The translations under genes and the position numbers were made by a program. The notes beneath the pieces were generated by a model. That model was not told the origin of the DNA. It searched no databases and worked only from the letters and a program-made list of their open reading frames with translations. A DNA stretch of 64,000 nt from Bacillota bacterium (lineage in GTDB: Bacteria > Bacillota > Clostridia > Lachnospirales > Lachnospiraceae), in assembly GCA_023414355.1 (NCBI GenBank), contig JAEZOB010000059.1:1-64000 (forward strand), read 5' to 3'. Within the stretch, counting starts at the first letter, position 1, and each line of letters opens with the position of its first letter. Of this stretch, positions 22,566-30,416 are shown in pieces.

Positions 22566-23825
22566 TTACACTCCGAAATGTTCAAATAAGATTTTCTCTG
22601 CCTCACAGTTCCATAAGCCCTTGTGTCTCTTACAGGATTCCGACAGTCTCTGAAACAGCGGGTCTGCCTTTCCCAATTCCTCAAAGTCTTCCAGTGCTGT
22701 TAAAGGCATATCAAAATGCATATAATTCAGCTTCTTGCCTCCCGGAATACCGGGTAAATTCAAGGTTGCTTCTGCAACACTGTCAATTCCGCCAATGTGG
22801 GTAACCATAACCGCAGGCTCGATCAAACCCTTCGATGCCAGATCGATCGCTTCTACCAGATCGTCCGTATTACCTCCGGTCGTACCGATAATATGGGTGC
22901 TGGTATAATGGACATTATACAGGTTAATATCCGCTTTGAACTGATTATCCGTAGGTCCTGCAAAGAAATTCATGCAGCCGTCAAAAGCCAATAAGGTATC
23001 GCCCAACTCAGCGACCTGACGTACGGGTACATAGACAAACACATCGTCATAGCCCTTGCCCTCTGTGATTGCCATCAGTTCTTCAAAGGGATGATCCATG
23101 GTTTGTGTATTCACATAGATCAGCTCGACACCCTTTGTGGCTGCTGCTTCTTCGGAAATTACTTCTCTGGCTCTGTTAATTCTGTCATCACTGATATCCG
23201 TAACCACCAGTCGCTTCGGTCTATTCGCGATGCAGAGGCCGTAGCTGACAGCTCCGAGACCCATAGGACCGCAGCCGCCCATCACCAGAAGATTACCACC
23301 GGCTTTTACACCCATGCTGTGATTATAATTCTGTTTGTTGGTATGATAATTTGCATGATAACCGCCGATGATACAGCTCATCGGTTCTCCGAGGGAGGCT
23401 TCAAAATAGCTCTCACCATCATAATTCAGCAGGCATCCCAGCTCCATTACCTCCTGAGGAATGATGCAGTAGGTGCAGGCACCTCCGAAGAACTCGTAGG
23501 AATATCCGGGGGAGGCCAGGCTTCCCTTATAGTTCAGCGCCGGCTGTAAAGCGAATTTCTGACCGGGCTTGAACTGATCTGCCCATTTGGTACCCACCTT
23601 CACGATATCTCCGGCAAATTCATGTCCGATAATGATCGGATTCGTGTCAATATTCTGAGGAGCACGCTTGTGCTTCTTCCCCTGTTTAACTAATTTATAC
23701 GTAGACATGCAGATACTGTCACTGACTACCTTGACAAGAATCTCATCGTCCTTGATCTCCGGTAATTCGAACTCTTCTAATCTTAAATCATCTGCACCAT
23801 ACATTCTGACTGCTTTAGTCTTCAT
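22566..23825 (-). CDS. MDR-family sugar-phosphate dehydrogenase (sorbose-1-phosphate reductase-like)
   Basis: 419-residue zinc-binding dehydrogenase of the medium-chain family. Catalytic zinc ligands C39 and H68-E69 (G-H-E-F) are visible, and a Rossmann G-G-C-G-P-M-G-L-G follows. The usual four-cysteine structural zinc lobe is missing. Length and style resemble SorE, which interconverts L-sorbose 1-phosphate and glucitol 6-phosphate. Here it replaces the usual MtlD in a mannitol-type PTS operon and is followed upstream by a PfkB kinase. By analogy with SorE it would oxidise the carbon next to the phosphate-bearing carbon, giving a ketose 1-phosphate. That reaction is inferred. The ATG follows GGAG by eight bases. 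Confidence 0.75.
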   Translation of the reverse strand: MKTKAVRMYGADDLRLEEFELPEIKDDEILVKVVSDSICMSTYKLVKQGKKHKRAPQNIDTNPIIIGHEFAGDIVKVGTKWADQFKPGQKFALQPALNYKGSLASPGYSYEFFGGACTYCIIPQEVMELGCLLNYDGESYFEASLGEPMSCIIGGYHANYHTNKQNYNHSMGVKAGGNLLVMGGCGPMGLGAVSYGLCIANRPKRLVVTDISDDRINRAREVISEEAAATKGVELIYVNTQTMDHPFEELMAITEGKGYDDVFVYVPVRQVAELGDTLLAFDGCMNFFAGPTDNQFKADINLYNVHYTSTHIIGTTGGNTDDLVEAIDLASKGLIEPAVMVTHIGGIDSVAEATLNLPGIPGGKKLNYMHFDMPLTALEDFEELGKADPLFQRLSESCKRHKGLWNCEAEKILFEHFGV

Positions 23826-23998
23826 AATACTTACTCCATTCCTTTCTTAATCTATCCTTCAAATACAGCAAACAGGAGGATTTCCGAATTTCTGTATATG
23901 GCATGGAACATATTCAAATTCATTCCACCACCAACGGCAACACAGGTAAAAGCGTATTGTCTTTCACTCTTCTTTCCTATTTCACTGTTTGTATTGAA

Positions 23999-24931
23999 TT
24001 ACTGTAAGGTGATGACGGCCACCTTAGAAAGCAGCTCCTCTACGAGCGCTCTCTTCGGAGGTTTTGTCCCCTTTGTGGTCACTGCTCCTGCCGAGGCTGC
24101 AAGACCCAGTTTTGCACATTCCTCAAAGGGAAGACCCTGATTTATGCCATAGGCAAGTGCTGCTACCATTGCATCTCCCGCTCCCACGGTAGAATGAGCT
24201 TCTACCTTCAGGCCGGGGCATTTTAAGACTTTATTGTCTGTTAGGAACAAGGCTCCCATCTGCCCCAGGGAGACAGCAATCATACCGATGCCCTTGGTCA
24301 TAAGCTTTTGGCCCATGACAATTAGCTCTTCCTCATCTACCCGGTAATCCTTATGAAAATATTCCTCTAATTCATGACGGTTCGGCTTAATGATATCCGG
24401 GGCAGCCTCCAGTGCATGAACAAATAATTCCCCATCTGCATCCACGAACACCCGGGCACCTTTTTCCTTCAGCTTTCTCGTCAGAACCTCGTAAATATCC
24501 TTACTTATCCCGTTCGGGATGCTTCCTGCCAATACAAACAAGGTATCCTGATCTGCATAACCAAGCAACTTTTGTGTCAGAGCCTCCTGCTCCTCCGGCG
24601 TGATGACCGGCCCCGGCTCATTGAATTCCGTTACGTTGCCGTCGGCTTCCACAACCTTCAGATTCGTTCTGACTTCCTTTCCTGTCTCGACAAAATCCGG
24701 TTGTATTCCTAGCTCCTGTAATACCTTTTTAATTAAGCTTCCGCTGCTGCCACCCACAAAACCTGTAGCTATGGTCTCCCCGCCCAGTTCCTTGATGGTC
24801 TTGGACACATTGATACCTTTCCCGCCGGCATCCATGATTACATTTTTCACTCGGTTCAAGCCGCCGTGCACCATATGCTCTAAGTCTACCGTTTTGTCGA
24901 TTGCAGGATTCATCGTCACTGTTATAATCAT
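23999..24931 (-). CDS. fruK: PfkB-family 1-phosphofructokinase
   Basis: 310-residue ribokinase-fold sugar kinase. The N-terminal T-V-T-M-N-P-A-I-D and G-G-K-G-I-N-V-S are the signature of the FruK/LacC branch, which phosphorylates fructose 1-phosphate or tagatose 6-phosphate. The C-terminal T-V-G-A-G-D-A-M carries the anion hole and catalytic aspartate. Start ATG at 24931 follows GGAGG. Lying between mtlF and the MDR dehydrogenase, it most likely converts the ketose 1-phosphate made by that enzyme to a 1,6-bisphosphate. Tagatose 6-phosphate as substrate cannot be excluded. Confidence 0.82.
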   Translation of the reverse strand: MIITVTMNPAIDKTVDLEHMVHGGLNRVKNVIMDAGGKGINVSKTIKELGGETIATGFVGGSSGSLIKKVLQELGIQPDFVETGKEVRTNLKVVEADGNVTEFNEPGPVITPEEQEALTQKLLGYADQDTLFVLAGSIPNGISKDIYEVLTRKLKEKGARVFVDADGELFVHALEAAPDIIKPNRHELEEYFHKDYRVDEEELIVMGQKLMTKGIGMIAVSLGQMGALFLTDNKVLKCPGLKVEAHSTVGAGDAMVAALAYGINQGLPFEECAKLGLAASAGAVTTKGTKPPKRALVEELLSKVAVITLQ

Positions 24932-25063
24932 CTTAACCTCCATCTACGGATCTCTGTTTCCTTTATCGGATATTACATACCGACATTCCTTGGTACTATC
25001 ATAGTACGTCCTAATTTTTGTGTGGTTCTCCTATTACATCTTATTGTCAAGTGTTACCCTCTT

Positions 25064-25194
25064 GATTACTTTCTCGATTACTCTCTTGATAACTTTTTAA
25101 TTATTCTTTTAATTAATCTTTTGACTATTCTTTAGATTATTCTTTAGATTATTCTTTTGATTATTCTTTTAATTAATTTTTGATTACTTTCCCG
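25064..25194. repeat. 12-bp tandem repeat array, about 11 units
   Basis: Units close to ATTATTCTTTTG repeat with an exact 12-bp step from 25064 to 25194 (one unit is 11 bp). The middle units are near-identical; the outer ones diverge (gattactttctc, attactttcccg). The array begins over the last codons of mtlF and fills most of the gap to fruK. It is AT-rich, has no unique spacers and is not CRISPR. Confidence 0.85.
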
Positions 25195-25606
25195 TAAAAA
25201 TCGAATAAATCTCGTCCGAGCTGCTCTTCATCATATCCTCTACTGCCGCTTCCGTGGATAATTTATCAGCGATATTTGCCAGAATATCCAGATGTTCATC
25301 GCCTTTTCCGGCAATTCCGATTACGATTTTTACATACTCCTCGTTCCACAAGGTTCCCTCAGGAAACAGCATCACGGCAATACCGGAATTCTTAATATTT
25401 TTCTTCACAGCTTCTATTCCATGCGGGATGGCTATTCCATTTCCAATATTGGTTGAGAAGGTATTCTCCCTCTGAAGCATGCCATCAATATAACCTTCCT
25501 CCACATATCCGCTTTCAACCAACACCCGACCTATTTCCCGGATGACATCCTCTTTTGCCTTTGGTTTACAATTTAATATAATATTTTTCTGATTAAGCAG
25601 TTCCAT
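25184..25606 (-). CDS. mtlF: PTS mannitol-type EIIA component
   Basis: 140-residue cytoplasmic phosphotransfer protein of the mannitol/fructose EIIA family. The active H62 is in G-I-A-I-P-H-G, and the overall length matches MtlF of Firmicutes. It takes phosphate from HPr and hands it to the EIIB domain of MtlA. Start ATG at 25606 follows AAAGGG; an earlier in-frame ATG has no site. In the operon it follows mtlR, the usual Firmicute order mtlA-mtlR-mtlF. The 12-bp array starts at its 3' end. Confidence 0.92.
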   Translation of the reverse strand: MELLNQKNIILNCKPKAKEDVIREIGRVLVESGYVEEGYIDGMLQRENTFSTNIGNGIAIPHGIEAVKKNIKNSGIAVMLFPEGTLWNEEYVKIVIGIAGKGDEHLDILANIADKLSTEAAVEDMMKSSSDEIYSIFTGK

Positions 25607-25801
25607 CGTTCTTGCCCTTTCCTTTTCCATCTTTTATGGTAGAGTTTATTATTTTTTCGGAATCATTATTTTATTGGTTCTTTCCTAATACTATCTTTTA
25701 CGAGTATCCTTCTGATCCTATTATAAACTCACTACCTGCCATAGTTCAAATACTACAATCGTGAGTTTGTCATCAATGAATAGTGCCATATCTAAAGACA
25801 C

Positions 25802-27904
25802 CTATACCCGGTCAAGATATTGATTAAAGTATCTCTTTAGCTCCCTGGCTATCATAGCACGGATCGCTTCCTTATCACCGGTAAATATGGTGCTTAAGAA
25901 TTCATTGTCTTCCACCAGCTTACTGCTTAAGAACCCCATAATACCCGTATTCTCCTCCAGGTGCTCATCCTCCGGAATCAGCATGATGATCACGGCTCGG
26001 ATTTTCTTGAAGAAGGGATCCTTAAATTCTTCCAGTTCTCTGGTCAGACAGACGGAGAATACAGGGCGTACAACCCCCTTGGTTCGGCTGTGTAGCAATG
26101 CAAAGTCATACTCCGGTATGACCTGGGACGCAATTTTCTCTCTCCGCTTAATATCCTCCTGAATCAGAAGGCGTTTATCGTTATAGGATGAAAGACGCTC
26201 AGTGATCGCAACCAGCAGCTCGTCAAAGGAGATTTGGCTGCTTACCTTCATGCATTGAAATTCGTTGATGATATATTTTATCTGGGTAACAGTGAAATTC
26301 ACCTGCTCCAGCTGATTGGCAAAATCATGATCCGCCTTGGTGGTATTCTTTGGTGTCTTGGCATAGACCCGGACCTTCGCATCTATCCTCTCCAGATCAT
26401 TTTCTAAAAGCAGCGGACTCACACGGATGATGTCCGCATCCACCTCATCTAAATCGATGCTTGAGATCAGAAAATCCATCTTGGTCAGCTGGAGCGGAGT
26501 CAGATCCTCTTTCCCGTAGGTGACAAGCTCGGCTCTGTCTTTTAGGAATCGCTTCAGCTTGGAATGCATGAGTCTGGAAATGCCTATCCCGCTTGCACAT
26601 ACAATCCCGATATCAACCCTACGCTTGCTCTCTTTATTATTCTCCAGGCGAACACTGGCGGCACCGAAATGCATCGCCAGAAATCCAATCTCCTCCTCCG
26701 GAACCAGAAGACCATAGCGCTCAGTAATCAGTTTTCCTACTTTTCTGCTTTTATCAAAGATCAAAGGATAGGTTTCCTTAATCTGTTGCAGCAATGGATT
26801 GGAAATATTCATTCGGTTCTTCAATCTGACAAAGGTGGGCTGCAAATGTGCCAGCAACCCTGCAATAAATTCCTCGTCCTGTTTTAAATCATACGCAATC
26901 TCCGCATCGTAGGCGTCAATCATATCATTCATCAATTCCAGAAGTTCCTGCCGTTCACGTTGATTATTTGTCTCTATCTCGTCTTCCTCTATATATTGTA
27001 ATTTAGAGCCACGGATATGCAATAGGATATAGGCAATCTCTATATCGGGAATGTCGATCTGAAATTCCTCCTCCAGAGAGCTTGCAATATGGACTGCTAA
27101 ATTATAGTCGTCATTTTTTATCAGTTTTTCCAGTAGTTCTTCGTTCGGTTCGATGATTTCGTTCTGAAGGATACGGTTCACCGCAATCGTGACATGAAAG
27201 ATCAAGCCGATATAAGAATTCTCCGTTAACCGGGTCAGTCTCCTGTCCCGAATACTCCGAAAACAGAGGATTACCCTGTTCAAAGTATCATTATTGAGCA
27301 ACGAATAGATATTGGCATCTTCCTTATCCTTCAGGATATCAAGAATATTTCGTTCATTCTCCTCGGTAAAGCTTTTGATCAACTTACTGTCCGTATTTTC
27401 ATCGATAAATTTACGCACTGCCAGACGGTAATCCTTCTCACTGCCTTCCAGTGCCACACCATACCCCTGCTTCCGTATAATACTCAGATGAAACCGGGTA
27501 AACCAACTTTCAATCGCTTCCATATCATTACTTATGGTGGCTTCACTGACATCGAATATATTGGCATAATAATAAAGCTTCTTCGGGGTTCTGTCTCTTA
27601 GGATTTCTAAAATCAGGCGTTTCCTCCGGTCCTCTTTATCACCGGAATCCATGATGTCCTCCTCTGCAAGCAAGGCATGCAGCTTCTTCTTATCCTCTTC
27701 TGCTCCCTGTAGCCAGATACCGATTCCGGTCTTGGTTTGCAGAGAAACATGATATTGATTTAATGAGGAACCTACGTATTCTAATTCTCTTTGTACCGTT
27801 CGTTTACTTACTTTAATCTCATCCGCCAATTTCTTTACTGAAATAACCTGACTCTCCTGCAGTAATATCAGTAGTATCTGACGAAGGCGCGGTGTAAAAT
27901 TCAT
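25802..27904 (-). CDS. mtlR: MtlR-type PTS-regulated transcription activator
   Basis: 700-residue activator. N-terminal helix-turn-helix domains (about 1-160) contain V-K-K-L-A-D-E-I-K-V-S-K-R-T-V-Q-R-E. Two PTS regulation domains follow at about 180-400, then an EIIB-Gat-like domain with V-C-A-S-G-I-G-I-S-R and a C-terminal EIIA-Mtl-like domain with L-L-H-S-R-T. In Bacillus MtlR, HPr phosphorylation of PRD2 activates, while EIIA/EIIB-domain phosphorylation inhibits. The needed sites are plausible here. Start ATG at 27904 follows AAGGAG; the longer frame adds 29 residues without a site. It sits inside the operon it should control, between mtlA and mtlF. Confidence 0.9.
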   Translation of the reverse strand: MNFTPRLRQILLILLQESQVISVKKLADEIKVSKRTVQRELEYVGSSLNQYHVSLQTKTGIGIWLQGAEEDKKKLHALLAEEDIMDSGDKEDRRKRLILEILRDRTPKKLYYYANIFDVSEATISNDMEAIESWFTRFHLSIIRKQGYGVALEGSEKDYRLAVRKFIDENTDSKLIKSFTEENERNILDILKDKEDANIYSLLNNDTLNRVILCFRSIRDRRLTRLTENSYIGLIFHVTIAVNRILQNEIIEPNEELLEKLIKNDDYNLAVHIASSLEEEFQIDIPDIEIAYILLHIRGSKLQYIEEDEIETNNQRERQELLELMNDMIDAYDAEIAYDLKQDEEFIAGLLAHLQPTFVRLKNRMNISNPLLQQIKETYPLIFDKSRKVGKLITERYGLLVPEEEIGFLAMHFGAASVRLENNKESKRRVDIGIVCASGIGISRLMHSKLKRFLKDRAELVTYGKEDLTPLQLTKMDFLISSIDLDEVDADIIRVSPLLLENDLERIDAKVRVYAKTPKNTTKADHDFANQLEQVNFTVTQIKYIINEFQCMKVSSQISFDELLVAITERLSSYNDKRLLIQEDIKRREKIASQVIPEYDFALLHSRTKGVVRPVFSVCLTRELEEFKDPFFKKIRAVIIMLIPEDEHLEENTGIMGFLSSKLVEDNEFLSTIFTGDKEAIRAMIARELKRYFNQYLDRV

Positions 27905-27975
27905 AGGTTCACTCTCCTTATCGTAATATGCTTCGTAAAATAATTGCTTTACAAAAATCGATCTATCCTTTGTAT

Positions 27976-28010
27976 GCACGAATAGCGGCAATCCTGCCGC
28001 TGTTTCGTGC
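27976..28010 (-). terminator. Hairpin between mtlA and mtlR
   Basis: GCACGAATAGCGGC (27976-27989) pairs with GCCGCTGTTTCGTGC (27996-28010), one bulge, tight loop. There is no T tract on the minus strand, so it is more likely an mRNA processing or stability element that favours mtlA expression over the downstream genes. Confidence 0.5.
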
Positions 28011-28073
28011 GTATTATATTCCCACTGTCACACCCTGAAAAAGGAAATTGTGTTGTCAGGCGATTGCTTACTG

Positions 28074-29456
28074 TTACTTACTTTCCTTTAATTCCTCGAC
28101 CAGCTGATCATATTCCGGTGCTGCCATGAAATTCGTGATCAGTACCAGTCTTGCATTCGGATTGCTGCGAGCAGCTCTCTCCTTCAAGGAGGTATGTGTT
28201 ACGATAATCTGTGCCTCTGCCGGAATAGAAGAAACCGGAGAATGCACCACATTGATCTGTCCAAGTCCTGCTTCTGTCAGCTTCTTCTTCAGGATGGTTG
28301 CGCCCATTGCGCTGGAACCCATACCTGCATCACATGCAAATACGATGGTCTTCACATTCTTAGCATCAAGCTTAGCTGTAGCTGTGTTAATGCCTTTGGA
28401 AGCATTCTTCATTTCTTGAACCTTAGCTTTTGCTGCATTAATATCTTCGTCCTTACCGAAAATCTTTAATAAAGGAATACCAACGATACAAGCAACTGCT
28501 GCGGAGATCAATACACTTAAGATGACTGCTATATAGCTTCCTCTATGAGTCATCGCTAAAACTGCAATGATACTGCCGGGAGATGCCGGTGCGATTAAGC
28601 CGCCACCAAAAATAACATTTGTTAATACACCGCTTGCTCCGCCTGCAATCGCAGCTAAAATAAGTACCGGATTAGCCAGTATATAAGGGAAGTAGATTTC
28701 ATGAATACCACCTAAGAAGTGGATTACAATCGCACCGGGTGCGGAGCTTTTAATCATTCCCTTGCCTGCAATCATACAAGCAAGTAAGATACCAAGACCG
28801 GGACCGGGATTTGCTTCCAGCAAGAAGAAGATGGATTTTCCGGTTGCTGCAGCCTGTTCCATACCCAGCGGTGTTAAAATACCATGGTTTAATGCGTTAT
28901 TTAAGAATAATACCTTCGCAGGCTCAATAAAGATACTTGCTAAAGGAAGCAAATGATTATCTACAAAGAAACCAACACAGGTTTCCATGAAGCTGTTTAG
29001 TGCTGTCATGATCGGGCTGATTCCCTTCAGACCGATCAGCGCTAAGCAAGCACCGATGATACCAAGGGAGAAGTTATTCACCAGCATCTCAAAACCGGCT
29101 TTGATCTTTCCTTCCAATAACCGATCAAACTTCTTAATTATGAAACCGGAGAAAGGTCCGATCAGCATTGCACCCAGGAATTGAGGTACATCAGATCCTA
29201 CCACAAGACCTGTTGTTGCAATCGCACCAATCACGCCACCTCTGACGCCTGCTACAGCATGACCACCTGTATACGCGATGATCAGCGGAAGCAGGAATTT
29301 AACCATAGGACCTACCAATGCAGCAAGACTCTCATTCGGGAAAAACCCGTCCGGAATGAATAACATTGTAATGAAACCCCAGGCAATGAATGCACCGATA
29401 TTCGGTAACACCATACCACTAAAGAATCTACCAAACGCTTGAATTTTTTCTTTCAT
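28074..29456 (-). CDS. mtlA: PTS mannitol-type EIICB permease
   Basis: 460-residue membrane transporter that imports a hexitol and phosphorylates it. The EIIC domain spans about 1-345, with G-R-F-F-S-G-M-V-L-P-N-I-G-A-F near the start and N-H-G-I-L-T-P-L-G and the conserved G-G-I-H-E-I-Y-F-P-Y later. The EIIB domain follows with phosphocysteine C375 in F-A-C-D-A-G-M-G-S-S. EIIA is separate (mtlF). These motifs are those of MtlA, so mannitol is the expected substrate, though the downstream enzymes are unusual. It is the first gene of the operon, behind a strong promoter with a cre-like site. Confidence 0.93.
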   Translation of the reverse strand: MKEKIQAFGRFFSGMVLPNIGAFIAWGFITMLFIPDGFFPNESLAALVGPMVKFLLPLIIAYTGGHAVAGVRGGVIGAIATTGLVVGSDVPQFLGAMLIGPFSGFIIKKFDRLLEGKIKAGFEMLVNNFSLGIIGACLALIGLKGISPIMTALNSFMETCVGFFVDNHLLPLASIFIEPAKVLFLNNALNHGILTPLGMEQAAATGKSIFFLLEANPGPGLGILLACMIAGKGMIKSSAPGAIVIHFLGGIHEIYFPYILANPVLILAAIAGGASGVLTNVIFGGGLIAPASPGSIIAVLAMTHRGSYIAVILSVLISAAVACIVGIPLLKIFGKDEDINAAKAKVQEMKNASKGINTATAKLDAKNVKTIVFACDAGMGSSAMGATILKKKLTEAGLGQINVVHSPVSSIPAEAQIIVTHTSLKERAARSNPNARLVLITNFMAAPEYDQLVEELKESK

Positions 29457-29510
29457 ATTTACTTTACCCTCTCACTCTAAAGATATTAGTTAATATTGAT
29501 TTCCGTAGAA

Positions 29511-29526
29511 ATGATTGGCCAATCAT
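29511..29526. promoter_or_regulatory. Perfect 16-bp palindrome in mtlA leader
   Basis: ATGATTGGCCAATCAT, directly downstream of the expected transcription start of the PTS operon. Its place fits an operator for an additional repressor; no regulator in the window can be matched to it. Confidence 0.5.
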
Positions 29527-29543
29527 CCTCTTAAGATAGTTTC

Positions 29544-29572
29544 ATTATAACGTTTTCGATAGGATCTTTCAA
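29544..29572 (-). promoter_or_regulatory. mtlA promoter with cre-like site
   Basis: -35 TTGAAA (29567-29572), 17-bp spacer, -10 TATAAT (29544-29549) on the minus strand. CGAAAACGTTATAA across spacer and -10 matches the CcpA cre consensus with two mismatches. Catabolite repression is plausible. Confidence 0.65.
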
Positions 29573-29900
29573 TTTGAACAAACTATGTTTTTGTCGCTAT
29601 TCGATAATGACATGATTAAATAGCCTGTTATTTTAGTCAGTTTATACAGAAAAGCCTTCGATTAACCATCTCCTCTTTTATGAGCTCCACTAGGGTACCG
29701 GATAATTATTGCAATCCATTTTGAAAATGACATATAGCTGTCATGTTCCTACTGGTAAACTGAGATCCATAACAGCAGATAGAATAAATTAGTGTACTGA
29801 CATAATTGATGTTATAATTGTTTATTATGGAAAACGAGAAGAAAATAGCTTTCTATTAGGGAATGCGCAAATAGTCTGCGCAGAAACGGAGGACAAAGAA

Positions 29901-30320
29901 ATGGAACAAGAGATTTTGAAAAAAGCAGGAGAAATTGTAGAAAAGAACACAGGTGCAGATTCCTACTGTACCTTAGCATTAATTGATGCGGACGGATATC
30001 CTACCGCATCCACGATCAGTGCTTCTAAAGCAGACGGAATTAATTGGATCACTTTCTGTACAGGGTTTGGAAGTCCTAAAACCAACCGCATCGACCAGCA
30101 CAAGCAGGCAAGCGTATGCTTTAATGCACCCGATTATAATATCACCCTGGTAGGTGACATCGAAGTAGTGACAGATCCCGAGGTGAAAAAGGAGATGTGG
30201 TATTCAGGGCTGTCTAATCACTTTAACGGTCCCGAGGACCCGAACTATTGTGTCCTTCGTTTTACCACAAAACGCTACAACCTCCTAGTGGATTGGGCAG
30301 ACTTAAGAGGAAGCCTGTAA
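29901..30320 (+). CDS. PNPOx-family flavin-binding protein
   Basis: 139-residue split-barrel protein of the pyridoxamine 5'-phosphate oxidase-like superfamily. It begins with a helix, then Y-C-T-L-A-L-I-D-A-D-G-Y-P and I-T-F-C-T, where FMN-contacting strands usually lie. K-T-N-R-I and Q-A-S-V-C-F-N follow, as in the general-stress-protein-26 group. The exact reaction is unknown; such proteins bind FMN or F420 or act in stress. The ATG follows GGAGG. It stands alone, with a terminator at 30364-30398. Confidence 0.8.
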   Translation: MEQEILKKAGEIVEKNTGADSYCTLALIDADGYPTASTISASKADGINWITFCTGFGSPKTNRIDQHKQASVCFNAPDYNITLVGDIEVVTDPEVKKEMWYSGLSNHFNGPEDPNYCVLRFTTKRYNLLVDWADLRGSL

Positions 30321-30363
30321 TCATCCCTTATGGGAAGCGAAACTGTGTAACACAGCATAAAAG

Positions 30364-30398
30364 AGCCGGTTAAAAGGGTAAGTCCCTTCTAACCGGCT
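30364..30398. terminator. Bidirectional terminator between convergent genes
   Basis: AGCCGGTTA (30364-30372) / TAACCGGCT (30390-30398), with inner AAGGG/CCCTT. The minus-strand tail is CTTTTATG; the plus tail GATTTAAAT is weaker. It serves the genes ending at 30320 and 30417. Confidence 0.75.
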
Positions 30399-30416
30399 GA
30401 TTTAAATAAAGTGCTG

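Noticed and set aside
25064..25194. Regular repeats as a CRISPR array
   Set aside because: Units are 12 bp, contiguous and without unique spacers, and no cas genes are in the window.
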